Shown: positions 52,355 to 60,946 of the stretch, in pieces
Layout: every line of letters begins with the position of its first letter
How positions within the stretch are numbered: the stretch's first letter is position 1
Source: an uncultured Butyricicoccus sp.
GTDB lineage: Bacteria; Bacillota; Clostridia; Oscillospirales; Butyricicoccaceae
Length of the DNA stretch: 64,000 nucleotides
NCBI GenBank assembly: GCA_904420185.1
Contig: CAJFUJ010000047.1
Span: 1-64,000, forward strand
Direction: 5' to 3'
Made by a program: the position numbers and the translations under genes
The notes under the pieces: generated by a model
What the model was told of the DNA's origin: nothing
Databases searched by the model: none
The model's input: only the letters and a program-made list of their open reading frames with translations

Positions 52355-52714
52355 TTAATCCGTTGCCTGCAAGCCAAAGCTGACTGCAAGCGCCTCGTCC
52401 ACATCCCGCATGTGGGCTTCATCCAAGCAGCCCATTTTTTCGCGCAGCCGTTTTTTGTCCAGGGTACGGATCTGCTCCATGAGCACCACCGAATCTTTTG
52501 TCAGGCCAAAGTGCCGGGCGCCCAATGTGATGTGGGTGGGCATTTTGGCTTTGTTCACCTGGGATGTAATGGCTGCGGCGATCACGGTCGGGCTGAACCG
52601 GTTGCCCACGTTGTTTTGCACGATAAGTACCGGTCGGATGCCGCCCTGTTCGCTGCCGACCACCGGACTGAGGTCGGCGTAGTAAATATCTCCGCGTTTG
52701 ATACTATGATCCAC
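52355..52714 (-). CDS. mazF: MazF/EndoA (PemK-family) mRNA interferase
   Basis: A toxin-fold endoribonuclease of about 119 residues, very close to EndoA/NdoA of Bacillus: [43 protein letters not shown] and [12 protein letters not shown] are aligned family signatures. It would cleave mRNA at short motifs unless held by an antitoxin. GTG at 52714 is preferred (GGAG about ten bases upstream); GTG at 52723 would add three residues but has GGAG only one base away. The alr-then-toxin order matches Bacillus, but the EndoAI antitoxin gene expected between them is not found. Confidence 0.92.
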   Translation of the reverse strand: MDHSIKRGDIYYADLSPVVGSEQGGIRPVLIVQNNVGNRFSPTVIAAAITSQVNKAKMPTHITLGARHFGLTKDSVVLMEQIRTLDKKRLREKMGCLDEAHMRDVDEALAVSFGLQATD

Positions 52715-52916
52715 GTTTGTCACACTCCGATGGAAAGGATTTTGCCGGGCGCGTGCGAGGGGTTTGCCGCTTGCCCTGCAATCCTATTTTCCCCATAAAG
52801 CGGGGGATTATAAGGGGCGCGAAAAATTTTTACGCCGGCCCTACACCTCCAGTTTATGCAATCCGGCTGGTCCGGGTGTGGGTGTGACGGGAAAATCGAT
52901 GTTCTTGTTTTCAATT

Positions 52917-54035
52917 TTATTCCAAATAAATGCGCGGCACGCGCGCGGAAACGGCGCATAGAACCTCATATGGGATGGTATCCGCCGCCTGTGCGACGTC
53001 GTCCGCCGTCACGCCTGCCGGGCCGAAGATGGTCACCGCGTCGCCGCGGCGCACGCGCGCCTCGTCCGGCAGGGCGACCATGCACATATCCATACAGATC
53101 CGGCCCAAGACCGGCGCTTTGCAGCCATCTACCAGCACATGGGCCCGGCCGGAGCCGGTGCGCAGGTAGCCGTCCGCATAGCCGATGGACAAAACCGCCT
53201 CCCGCAAGGGGTGCGGGACGGTATAGGTCCTGCCATAGCTGACCGTGCGGCCGGGTTCGACAGGGCGCACCTGCACCACCCGGGCTTTGAGCGTCATGGC
53301 CGGCTGCAGCGCGATGGGCCGCGGCAGGCCGGGGTCGGGGTAGTAGCCATACAGCAGGATGCCAGCGCGCACCATATCGAAATAGCTTTCTTTATATTGT
53401 AGCACACCGCCGCTGTTGGCGCAATGTTTGACGGGGATATGTAGGCCGGCTTGTTCCAGCCCTTCGGCCACGGCGCGGAAAGCATCCACCTGCTGGGCGG
53501 TAAAATCCTGCCCGTCCGGGGTATCGGACACGGCAAAATGGGTAAACAGCCCCTCGGCCAGCAGGCCGGGCAGGGCGGACAGCCGGCAGATCTGGTCCAC
53601 CGTGTCGGGGCCCGCGGCAAAGCCCAGGCGGGTCATGCCGGTATCCAGCTTGAAATGCACCCGGATGGTACGGCCGGTGCGCTGGGCTGCCTGGGAAAAC
53701 AGCACAGCGGTTTCGGTGTCGTAGACCGGGGCGGCCAGGTCGTACCGGGCGACGAGCGGGGCGTCGGCCTCGTCCACGTAGCCCAAAATCAGGATGGGCA
53801 GCCGGATGCCCTGTTCGCGCAGCTCGACCGCCTCGTCCACTGTCGCCACCGCAAACCGGGCTGCGCCCGCGCGCTCCAGCCGCCGCGCCACCCGCACGCT
53901 GCCGTGGCCATAGGCGTCCGCCTTGACGACCGCCATGACCGGCTTGTTGCCTACATATTTCTGAATGTTGTGAAAATTTTTTTCAATTACGGCTAAATCG
54001 ATCTCTGCCCAAGTTCGATGTTGATTTTGCTGCAT
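52917..54035 (-). CDS. alr: Alanine racemase
   Basis: A 372-residue PLP enzyme that interconverts L- and D-alanine for cell-wall synthesis or spore germination control. RTWAEIDLAVIEKN at the start, the PLP lysine in VVKADAYGHG, HFKLDTGMTRLGF, HCANSGG, IGYADGYLR and GRICMDMCM are all present. The frame extends upstream through the preceding gene, but similarity starts at MQQNQHRTWAE (54035), with AGGAAG 12 bases before the ATG. It follows a GerS-like lipoprotein by 19 bp and precedes the EndoA-type toxin. Confidence 0.96.
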   Translation of the reverse strand: MQQNQHRTWAEIDLAVIEKNFHNIQKYVGNKPVMAVVKADAYGHGSVRVARRLERAGAARFAVATVDEAVELREQGIRLPILILGYVDEADAPLVARYDLAAPVYDTETAVLFSQAAQRTGRTIRVHFKLDTGMTRLGFAAGPDTVDQICRLSALPGLLAEGLFTHFAVSDTPDGQDFTAQQVDAFRAVAEGLEQAGLHIPVKHCANSGGVLQYKESYFDMVRAGILLYGYYPDPGLPRPIALQPAMTLKARVVQVRPVEPGRTVSYGRTYTVPHPLREAVLSIGYADGYLRTGSGRAHVLVDGCKAPVLGRICMDMCMVALPDEARVRRGDAVTIFGPAGVTADDVAQAADTIPYEVLCAVSARVPRIYLE

Positions 54036-54054
54036 CTGTATCTTAAACTTCCTT

Positions 54055-54648
54055 CTATTCCTCGAATTCACGGAAAAACACTTGCAGCACCCGTTCGCCG
54101 TCGGCGTAAAGTTCGGCATAGGCCGGCCGCAGGCTGTCGCGCGAAAACCAGACCTGCCGCATGATGCGGCCATAGGCGTCCTCGGTTTCGTAGCGTGCGG
54201 CGACCATTTTGGTGCCGCCCACGCTTTCCTCCCAGGTTTCCAGCGGGGCATCCAGGCGCACCGCATCCAAAAGCAGCGGGATGGCATCCGCCGGGGTCAG
54301 CCCGGTGCGGGCCGGCTGCCCGGAATCGAGCACCGTGTCCGCATATTGGACGGTCAGGTTTTCGCCCTGGATGCCGGACACCGAGATCTGTATCCCGGCC
54401 ACAGCTTCGGGCGCTTCCAGTGTGAGTATATCGGTTCCTTCTCTATTATACGCAAAATGCCCGCTGTATTCCAGAGTGGATTGCCCCAAATCCGAAAGAA
54501 TTTTCACCTGCGCGGTAAAACCATCCAATTGGGTGTAGGTCTGTTGCAATTTTTCCACATACCCGTTGTCCTGCGCGGCGCAGCCAGAGAGCAATAGGGC
54601 CGCCATCCCGACGATTGCCAGTTTCCGCCGATTCAATGCCAAGTTCAC
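54055..54648 (-). CDS. GerS-like lipoprotein (LolA-like fold)
   Basis: A lipoprotein of about 197 residues with signal peptide and lipobox LLLSGC (modified Cys near residue 23). The mature part resembles LolA/LolB-fold proteins that include clostridial GerS; it has alternating strands such as FTAQVKILSDLGQSTLEYSG and a closing VLQVFFREFEE. In Clostridioides difficile, gerS is encoded directly before an alanine racemase gene and is needed for cortex processing during germination; the same order appears here. The nominal start is GTG at 54648, but TTG at 54642 has better spacing to GAGGAG. The germination role is inferred. Confidence 0.72.
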   Translation of the reverse strand: MNLALNRRKLAIVGMAALLLSGCAAQDNGYVEKLQQTYTQLDGFTAQVKILSDLGQSTLEYSGHFAYNREGTDILTLEAPEAVAGIQISVSGIQGENLTVQYADTVLDSGQPARTGLTPADAIPLLLDAVRLDAPLETWEESVGGTKMVAARYETEDAYGRIMRQVWFSRDSLRPAYAELYADGERVLQVFFREFEE

Positions 54649-54676
54649 TCCTCACCACAAACAAGGCCGGACCGCC

Positions 54677-55546
54677 TTACAGTTGTCCGGCCAGCAGGTC
54701 CCTGACCGTGTGCGGCAGCTGCCCGAGCAGGTCGGTCGGCGTCATGCCGTATTCGCCCAGCTGGTGTGCGCACCGGTCGCCTGCCGCGCCATGCAGAAAA
54801 GCGCCCGCACAGGCGGCTTCAAACGGCAAAAGCCCCTGTCCCAGCAGCGAAAGCAGCATCCCGGCCAGCACATCGCCGCTGCCGCCCTTGGCCATGCCGG
54901 GGTTTCCGGTGGTGTTGCGGGCCTGGCGCCCGTCCGGGGCGGAGAGCAGGGTGCGGTGACTCTTCAAAAGCAGGGTGCAGCCGGTACGCGCGGCAAAATC
55001 GGCCGCCGCATCGTCGGCCGCGACCGGGTGGACCCCGGAAAGCCGCGCAAATTCCCCCTTGTGCGGGGTCAAAATCACCGGCGCAGAGGCTTTTTCCAGT
55101 ACATCTATATGCCCTTCCAGCGCGTTTATGCCATCCGCGTCCAGCACCAGCGGGCAGGTGCAGCGGTGCACCAGTTCGCACACCAAGCTGTCCAGCGCCG
55201 GGCTGCGCCCCAATCCTGGGCCGAGCAGCACGGCATCCGCCCGGCTGCACAGCGTTTGCAGCGCGTCCAAGGCGGCCAGCGACAGCTTGCCCTGGACATC
55301 GCAGGGCATGGGCCGCACGACCGGTTCGTTTAACTTGACCGCCAACACCGGGTACACCGCCTCCGGAACCGCCAGGGTCACCACCCCGCTGCCCATGCGC
55401 ACGGCCGCCTGCGCCGCAAAAAAGGCCGCGCCCGTGTAGCCCTGGCACCCGCAGATGGCCAGCACCCGGCCGTAATCGTTTTTGTTGGTTTCAGGTTGCC
55501 GCGCGGGCAGCAGCGGCCGCACAAAATCCTTGTCGATGGTTTGCAT
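54677..55546 (-). CDS. nnrD: ADP-dependent NAD(P)H-hydrate dehydratase
   Basis: A 289-residue ribokinase-fold repair enzyme that restores damaged NAD(P)H hydrates. GRVLAICGCQGYTGAAFFA, LLGPGLGRS, VLDADGINAL, LTPHKGEFARL and NPGMAKGGSGDVLAG are all diagnostic. The epimerase partner NnrE is not fused and not in the window. Two ATGs are possible: 55546 (AGGAGG ten bases away) and 55555 (only one base away). It has its own promoter and is divergent from the LexA-like gene. Confidence 0.93.
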   Translation of the reverse strand: MQTIDKDFVRPLLPARQPETNKNDYGRVLAICGCQGYTGAAFFAAQAAVRMGSGVVTLAVPEAVYPVLAVKLNEPVVRPMPCDVQGKLSLAALDALQTLCSRADAVLLGPGLGRSPALDSLVCELVHRCTCPLVLDADGINALEGHIDVLEKASAPVILTPHKGEFARLSGVHPVAADDAAADFAARTGCTLLLKSHRTLLSAPDGRQARNTTGNPGMAKGGSGDVLAGMLLSLLGQGLLPFEAACAGAFLHGAAGDRCAHQLGEYGMTPTDLLGQLPHTVRDLLAGQL

Positions 55547-55574
55547 GGTTTCCATACCTCCTCGCTTTTCTTTT

Positions 55575-55602
55575 ATTGTACGCCGATTGTGCGGCTTTGC
55601 AA
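55575..55602 (-). promoter_or_regulatory. Promoter of nnrD
   Basis: Minus strand: TTGCAA (55602-55597), a 16-nt spacer and TACAAT (55580-55575), about 20-30 bp before the two possible starts. Confidence 0.55.
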
Positions 55603-55624
55603 GCCCTACCTCGTGCATTAGAGG

Positions 55625-55680
55625 TTTCCACGGAAAACACCCGCCCTCCCCAGATGCCGCGCGTTGGTTTCCCACGGAAA
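55625..55680. repeat. Pair of TTTCC/GGAAA quasi-palindromes
   Basis: TTTCCACGGAAA at 55625-55636 and TTTCCCACGGAAA at 55668-55680. Two spaced copies in a divergent control region are typical of repressor operators, perhaps for the adjacent LexA-like protein. Confidence 0.5.
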
Positions 55681-55750
55681 CAGGTTGGACGGTCTGTGCA
55701 TATTTCCGGTGGTTCCCAGCCTGCTGAATGCTGAAACCTGTAAAAAAATC

Positions 55751-55779
55751 TTGCAATGCGCGACGCTTTGTGGTATAGT
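55751..55779 (+). promoter_or_regulatory. Promoter of the LexA-like gene
   Basis: TTGCAA (55751-55756), 17 nt, TATAGT (55774-55779) preceded by TGG (extended -10). The leader to the ATG is about 100 bases. Confidence 0.65.
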
Positions 55780-55884
55780 AAATCCAATAAAATCTGCATG
55801 TTCCGGCCCAGGCCGGGCCGTCTGCGGGTGGCCCAGCCAATGGGCGCTCCCCGTCCCCCTTCTCGCCCCAATGGAGGAATCCCC

Positions 55885-56631
55885 ATGGAATTCTATAAAA
55901 TTTTGGCGTCCATCATGGAGCAAAAGCAGCTCAGCATTCCAGATGTCGCGCGGGCCTGCGGCCTTTCCGACTCCACGGTGCGCAGCATCTTTGACCGCAA
56001 GCAAAAAAAAATCGCCCTAAACGTCGCCTTCAAGCTCAGCCGCGGTCTGCATGTGTCGCTGGAGCGGCTCGCTGGCGAAACCGAGCCCGCAGCCATCCGG
56101 TCTTTTCGCGCGCTTTCGGCTGAGGAGGCCAGCCTGGTGCGGCAGTACCGCCGTCTGGATACCCACGGCCGCGAACTGGTCCGCCTGGTGTTGGACAAGG
56201 AAGCCCAACGCATCGAGCGATCCCTGTCCGCCGCGGCAAAAGCCCAGCCTGCGTGCATTCAAATCCCCTTCCCGCTCCAGCCCGCATCCGCAGGCACCGG
56301 CGACCCCGCCGACGACGAAAGCTGCGAGATGCTCCGGGTGCAGCGCAATGGGCTGACCGCCAAGGCCGACTATGTTATGCGCGCACATGGCGACTCCATG
56401 GAGCCGCAAATTCACAACGGCGACCTTCTTTTGATCCGCGCCCAGCCTGCCGTAGAGCCGGGCGAAACCGGCATCTTCATCCGCGACGGCGAGCGGTATG
56501 TCAAGGTTTTCCGCGTGCAGGCGCTTCAAAGCATCAACCCCGCCTATCCCAATCTGCTGGTGGATGAGTCCACGCGATGTATCGGCAAGGTGCTCGGCGT
56601 GCTCGCGCCCGAGTGGCTGATGACCAAATGA
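55885..56631 (+). CDS. LexA-like repressor: XRE helix-turn-helix plus S24 peptidase
   Basis: A 248-residue regulator. The N-terminal XRE-type helix-turn-helix (MEQKQLSIPDVARACGLSDS, about 11-45) is joined to a C-terminal S24 autopeptidase with the nucleophile Ser171 in HGDSMEP and the general-base Lys207 in YVKVFRV. An Ala-Gly pair at 136-137 in the linker is a candidate self-cleavage site. Its DNA-binding domain is XRE type, unlike the winged helix of housekeeping LexA, so it resembles phage or stress repressors of the CI family, although no phage genes are nearby. ATGGAGG lies before the ATG. Confidence 0.9.
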   Translation: MEFYKILASIMEQKQLSIPDVARACGLSDSTVRSIFDRKQKKIALNVAFKLSRGLHVSLERLAGETEPAAIRSFRALSAEEASLVRQYRRLDTHGRELVRLVLDKEAQRIERSLSAAAKAQPACIQIPFPLQPASAGTGDPADDESCEMLRVQRNGLTAKADYVMRAHGDSMEPQIHNGDLLLIRAQPAVEPGETGIFIRDGERYVKVFRVQALQSINPAYPNLLVDESTRCIGKVLGVLAPEWLMTK

Positions 56632-56650
56632 ACCGTGTGTAGAACGGCCA

Positions 56651-56686
56651 AAGGCCGGGAAACCCTGGGGGTTTCCCGGCCTTTTT
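56651..56686. terminator. Terminator between convergent genes
   Basis: A perfect 15-bp stem AAGGCCGGGAAACCC (56651-56665 with 56669-56683) with a 3-nt loop and a T run on the plus strand. It serves the LexA-like gene and perhaps the ABC operon. Confidence 0.85.
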
Positions 56687-56687
56687 G

Positions 56688-58586
56688 TTATCCTTCTCCG
56701 ATCGCGTTGCCGGTGTAAAGCTGATAGTAGCGTCCTTTTTCTGCGATGAGCTGGTCGTGGGTGCCGCGCTCGATGATGCGGCCTTGCTCCAGGACCATGA
56801 TGCAGTCGGCGTTTTTGACGGTGGACAGGCGGTGGGCGATGACAAAGGTGGTCCGGCCCTTCATCAGGCGGTCCATGCCCTCCTGCACGAGCGACTCGGT
56901 GCGGGTGTCGATGGACGAGGTCGCCTCGTCCAGGATGAGCACCGGCGGGTCGGCCACGGCCGCGCGTGCGATGGCGAGCAGCTGGCGCTGGCCCTGGGAG
57001 AGGTTGGCGCCGTCGCCGGTCAGCACGGTGCGGTAGCCGTCGGGCAGGCGGCGGATGAAGCCGTCGGCGTTGGCCAGCTTGGCGGCGGCGATGCATTCCT
57101 CCTCGGTGGCGTCCAACCGGCCGTAGCGGATGTTGGCCATGACCGTGCCGGTGAACAGGTGGGTGTCCTGCAAAACCATACCCAGCGACCGGCGCAGGTC
57201 GGCTTTTTTGATTTTGTTGATGTTGATGCCGTCATAGCGGATCTTGCCGTCGGCAATGTCGTAGAACCGGTTGATGAGGTTGGTGATGGTGGTTTTGCCC
57301 GCGCCGGTCGAGCCGACGAAGGCGATCTTCTGCCCGGGGGTGGCGTAGAGCTTGATGTTGTGCAGCACCATTTTTTCCGGGGTGTAGCCAAAATCGACGT
57401 CGTCAAAGGTGATATCGCCCTCCAGGCGCTTGTAGGTGACCGTCCCTTCGGCTTTATGGGGATGCCGCCACGCCCATACGCCGGTGCGCACCGGGCTTTC
57501 GGCCAGTTCGCCGTCCTCTTGTTCCACCGCGTTGACCAGTTCGACATACCCGTCATCGACTTCGGATTCCTCGTCCATCAGGCGGAACACGCGGCCCGCG
57601 CCCGCCATGGCCATGACGATGGCGTTGATCTGCTGGCTGATCTGGCTGACCGGCATGGTCGAGCTCTTATTGAGGGTCAGGAAGGCGACCAGCGAACCGA
57701 GCGTCAGCCCGGTGATGCCGCTCAGCGCCAGCAGTGCGCCGATGATCGCGCAGAGCACATAGCTGATGTTGCCGATGTTGGCGTTGACTGGCATAGTGAT
57801 GTTGGCAAAGGTATTCGCCTTGTCGGCGCTGTCGCGCAGCTCGTCGTTGAGTGCCTTAAATTGCTCGATGCTCTTTTCCTCGTGGCAGAACACCTTGACG
57901 ACCTTTTGGCCCTCCATCATTTCCTCGATGTAGCCGTTGACCTTGCCCAGGTCTTTCTGCTGCTCGCGGAAATAGATGGCCGACTTGCCCGCGATCTTGG
58001 AGGTGACCACCAGCATCACCCCGATCATGGCCAGCGTCAGCAGGGTCAGCGGCACGTCCAGCACGATCATACTGACAAACGAGGTGACAATCGTCACCGC
58101 CGAGTTGACCACCTGCGGGATGCTCTGGCTCATCAGCTGGCGCAGGGTGTCCACGTCGTTGGTGTAGACCGACATGATGTCGCCGTGGGCGTGGGTGTCA
58201 AAATATTTGATGGGCAGCGATTCCATGTGCGAGAACAGGCGCACGCGCAGGTCGCGCATGGTGCCTTGGCTGATGTTGACCATCAGCCGGTTGTAGGCAT
58301 AGGCGCAGCCGATGCCGATGGCGTACGTCGCCACCAGCGACACCAGCGCCCAAAACAGCCCGGAAAAGTCCGGGTTTGCCGACTGGGTCAGCGGCACGAT
58401 GTAGTCGTCGATCAGGGCCTGCATGAATAGGGTCCCCCGAAGGGTTGCCAGCGCCGAGCCCAGGATGCAGAGAATGACAATCACAAACTGCAGCTTATAG
58501 TTTTCCAGCATACAGCCGAGCACCCGTTTCATGGTGTGTGCGGCTTGCTTTCTGTCCACTTTTTCGTAGCTTCTGCGCATCGGCAT
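56688..58586 (-). CDS. ABC exporter half-transporter, catalytically complete subunit
   Basis: A 632-residue type IV ABC exporter: about six membrane helices in the first 340 residues, then a nucleotide-binding domain with GSTGAGKTT, the signature LSQGQRQLL, Walker B LILDEATSS (catalytic Glu) and the switch His in VIAHRLST. It pairs with the next subunit, whose active-site residues are degenerate, as in LmrCD, BmrCD and TM287/288 multidrug exporters. An insertion of about 45 residues before the ATPase domain (near EQEDGELAESP) is less usual. GGAGG precedes the ATG; the upstream subunit ends two bases before. The substrate is unknown. Confidence 0.93.
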   Translation of the reverse strand: MPMRRSYEKVDRKQAAHTMKRVLGCMLENYKLQFVIVILCILGSALATLRGTLFMQALIDDYIVPLTQSANPDFSGLFWALVSLVATYAIGIGCAYAYNRLMVNISQGTMRDLRVRLFSHMESLPIKYFDTHAHGDIMSVYTNDVDTLRQLMSQSIPQVVNSAVTIVTSFVSMIVLDVPLTLLTLAMIGVMLVVTSKIAGKSAIYFREQQKDLGKVNGYIEEMMEGQKVVKVFCHEEKSIEQFKALNDELRDSADKANTFANITMPVNANIGNISYVLCAIIGALLALSGITGLTLGSLVAFLTLNKSSTMPVSQISQQINAIVMAMAGAGRVFRLMDEESEVDDGYVELVNAVEQEDGELAESPVRTGVWAWRHPHKAEGTVTYKRLEGDITFDDVDFGYTPEKMVLHNIKLYATPGQKIAFVGSTGAGKTTITNLINRFYDIADGKIRYDGININKIKKADLRRSLGMVLQDTHLFTGTVMANIRYGRLDATEEECIAAAKLANADGFIRRLPDGYRTVLTGDGANLSQGQRQLLAIARAAVADPPVLILDEATSSIDTRTESLVQEGMDRLMKGRTTFVIAHRLSTVKNADCIMVLEQGRIIERGTHDQLIAEKGRYYQLYTGNAIGEG

Positions 58587-58588
58587 GA

Positions 58589-60340
58589 TCAGTTCCCCTC
58601 CTTATTCTCATCAAAGTCGCCGCCGCCCTGCATCTGGGCGTCGTAAATTTCGCGGTAGATGTTGCTGCTCTCCAGCAAGTGCTCATGGGTGTCAAAGGCT
58701 GAGATCTGGCCGTTGTCCAGCACCAGGATGCGGTCGGCGCCCTGCACGCTGGAAATGCGCTGGGCGATGATGAGCTTGGTTGTGCCCGGGATGGACTGCG
58801 CAAACGCTTCGCGGATCTTGGCGTCGGTTGCGGTGTCCACCGCGCTGGTCGAGTCGTCCAGGATGAGGATCTTGGGCTTTTTGAGCAGCGCGCGCGCAAT
58901 GCACAGACGCTGTTTTTGGCCGCCCGAAACGTTGCTGCCGCCCTGCTCGATCCAGGTGTTGTACCCATCCGGGAACCGCTCGATGAACTCATCGGCGCAG
59001 GCGGCCTGGCAGGCGGCCCGGCATTCCTCTTCGGTGGCGTCCTCCTTACCCCAGCGCAGGTTGTCCAGGATGGTGCCCGAGAACAGCACGTTCTTTTGCA
59101 GCACGACCGAAACCTGGTTGCGCAGGGTTTCCAGGTCATAGGTACGCACGTCCTTGCCGCCCACGCGGACCACGCCCTGGTCGGCGTCGTACAGGCGGCT
59201 GATCAGGTTGACCAGGCTGGACTTGCCGCAGCCGGTGCCGCCGATGATGCCGATGGTCTCGCCCGCGCGGATGTGCAGCTCGATGCCACGCAGGGTTTCC
59301 TCGCCGCTGCCGTGCTGATAGGAAAAGCTGACGTTGTCAAAGTCGATGCTGCCCGACGGGATGTCGAAGTCGGGCTTTTCCGGGTTGACCAGGTCGGCTT
59401 TTTCGCTTAGCACCTCGACGATGCGGCGGGCGCTGGCCATGCTCATGGTGATCATGACGAATACCATGGACAGCATCATCAGGCTCATCAGCACGCTCAT
59501 CACATAGGTGAACATGGAGGTCAGCTCGCCGGTGGTCAGGTTGCCAAACACGATCTGCCGCGCACCCAGCCAGGACAGCGCGATGATGCTGCCGTAAATG
59601 ACGAACATCATCACGGGTGCGTTGAAGGCCAGCGTTTTTTCGGCTTTGACAAACAGGTTATACAGGTTGCCGGCCGCGCGGCGGAACTTATCGTCCTCGC
59701 GCTCTTCGCGGACAAAGGCCTTGACCACCCGGATGGCCGCGATATTTTCCTGTACGCTGGCGTTGAGGTCGTCGTACCGGCGGAACACCTTGTTGAAAAT
59801 ACGGCTGGCCCGGCTCATAATGACGATCAGGGCGGCGCCCAAAATCACAATCGCCACCAGGAACACCGTGCTCAGGCTGGGGCTGATGACAAAGCACATC
59901 ACCATGCTGCAAATCATCATCAGCGGCGCGCGCACCGCGATGCGCACGATCATTTGGTAGGCGTTTTGCACGTTGGTGACGTCGGTGGTCATGCGGGTGA
60001 CCAGGCCGGCGGTGGAAAATTTGTCGATGTTGGAAAATGAGAAGGTCTGTACGGTTTCATAGATGGCTTCCCGGAGGTTGCAGGCAAAGCCTGCGGAAGC
60101 GCTTGCGGCGTATTTGCCGGCCAAAATGCCAAAGGTCAGGCTAAAAAAGGCCATGACCAGCATCATCGCGCCATAGAAATACACCTGGTGGATGTCACCG
60201 GCTTGGATGCCCTTGTCGATGATTTCTGCAATGACAAAGGGGATGAGCACCTCCATGAGCACTTCAAGCCCGGTGAACAGGGGCGCGAGCAACGAATCGC
60301 GTTTATATTGCCGCACCTGTTTGAGCATTGTTTTGATCAT
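58589..60340 (-). CDS. ABC exporter half-transporter, degenerate-site subunit
   Basis: A 583-residue ABC exporter half. Membrane helices span about 20-300. The ATPase domain has GGTGCGKSS, signature VSGGQKQRL, Walker B LILDDSTSA, where the catalytic Glu is Asp, and LIIAQRISS, where the switch His is Gln. These two replacements mark the non-hydrolysing site typical of heterodimeric exporters. It is translated before the complete subunit, and the two genes nearly touch. It lies 47 bp downstream of a MarR regulator, so drug- or peptide-induced efflux is the likely role. Confidence 0.93.
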   Translation of the reverse strand: MIKTMLKQVRQYKRDSLLAPLFTGLEVLMEVLIPFVIAEIIDKGIQAGDIHQVYFYGAMMLVMAFFSLTFGILAGKYAASASAGFACNLREAIYETVQTFSFSNIDKFSTAGLVTRMTTDVTNVQNAYQMIVRIAVRAPLMMICSMVMCFVISPSLSTVFLVAIVILGAALIVIMSRASRIFNKVFRRYDDLNASVQENIAAIRVVKAFVREEREDDKFRRAAGNLYNLFVKAEKTLAFNAPVMMFVIYGSIIALSWLGARQIVFGNLTTGELTSMFTYVMSVLMSLMMLSMVFVMITMSMASARRIVEVLSEKADLVNPEKPDFDIPSGSIDFDNVSFSYQHGSGEETLRGIELHIRAGETIGIIGGTGCGKSSLVNLISRLYDADQGVVRVGGKDVRTYDLETLRNQVSVVLQKNVLFSGTILDNLRWGKEDATEEECRAACQAACADEFIERFPDGYNTWIEQGGSNVSGGQKQRLCIARALLKKPKILILDDSTSAVDTATDAKIREAFAQSIPGTTKLIIAQRISSVQGADRILVLDNGQISAFDTHEHLLESSNIYREIYDAQMQGGGDFDENKEGN

Positions 60341-60387
60341 AGTTTTTGGTTCTCCCTATCTCTATTGGTGTGTCTTCGCGCCAGGCG

Positions 60388-60816
60388 CTAACCGCCCGCG
60401 ATATTTTGAAGCATGGTGTGCAGGCCGCTTTCCATCGCTGCCATGACCGCTGGCGGGATGTCCTTGCAGAGCGCCTGTTGCTGGGCGGCCAGGCCCTCGT
60501 CCAGTGTACGCTGGACGGCGTAAGCCTTTTCGGTCAATGTGACCGGCTTGCGCCGCACATCATCCATTGTGCCGCAAAACTCGACGTAGCCCTTTTGCCG
60601 CAAGGCGTGCAGGGTGGTCGAAATGGCGGCCTTGGACACGCCGAATTGCTCGTGCAGCTCGGTGGCGCACATAGGATGGCCGTTCTGTTCAAACAAATAG
60701 GCGAGCGCCAGCCCTTGCGAAGGGGTGAGGTCCAGCTCTTTCATCTGCGCGCGCCGGTATTGTTCCAAGGACAGATTGACCTGTTTTAACAGTAAAATGA
60801 TCTTTCCTTGGTGCAT
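60388..60816 (-). CDS. MarR family transcription regulator
   Basis: A 142-residue winged-helix regulator. The recognition region reads CATELHEQFGVSKAAISTTL, and the wing is in GTMDDVRRKPVTLTEKA. First gene of the MarR-ABC-ABC operon, a classical arrangement for self-regulated multidrug efflux. AAGGAGGG stands before the ATG. A perfect inverted repeat TAACAG-N5-CTGTTA just downstream of its -10 is the likely operator. Confidence 0.92.
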   Translation of the reverse strand: MHQGKIILLLKQVNLSLEQYRRAQMKELDLTPSQGLALAYLFEQNGHPMCATELHEQFGVSKAAISTTLHALRQKGYVEFCGTMDDVRRKPVTLTEKAYAVQRTLDEGLAAQQQALCKDIPPAVMAAMESGLHTMLQNIAGG

Positions 60817-60898
60817 CCGTGCCCTCCTTTCCTAAAAACATATGCGGCGAGCCGGTTCGCCCCTGGGTTCCTGGCCGCTGGGCCGTGCATCCGGTGGC

Positions 60899-60946
60899 TA
60901 ACAGTTCGCCTGTTAACTATTATAGCGCGTTCTGCTTGAAAGTGAA
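60899..60946 (-). promoter_or_regulatory. MarR-ABC promoter and operator
   Basis: Minus strand: TTCACT (60946-60941), 16 nt, consensus TATAAT (60924-60919). The perfect inverted repeat TAACAG-TTCGC-CTGTTA (60899-60915) covers the expected transcription start, fitting MarR autorepression. Confidence 0.75.

Larger units (their letters stand above)
55556..55884. other. Divergent regulatory region between nnrD and the LexA-like gene
   Basis: No coding region is supported. It contains a promoter for each flanking gene and two similar quasi-palindromes, TTTCC-N2-GGAAA and TTTCC-N3-GGAAA, 43 bp apart. Confidence 0.6.

Noticed and set aside
52720..52959. A 79-residue minus-strand frame considered as the missing antitoxin of the MazF-type toxin
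   Set aside because: It has no ribbon-helix-helix or acidic C-terminus, overlaps the end of alr, and has no good start. It looks like a chance frame.
55885..56631. LexA-like repressor as a sign of a prophage
   Set aside because: No integrase, attachment repeat, terminase or structural genes occur around it, and flanking genes are housekeeping with similar composition.
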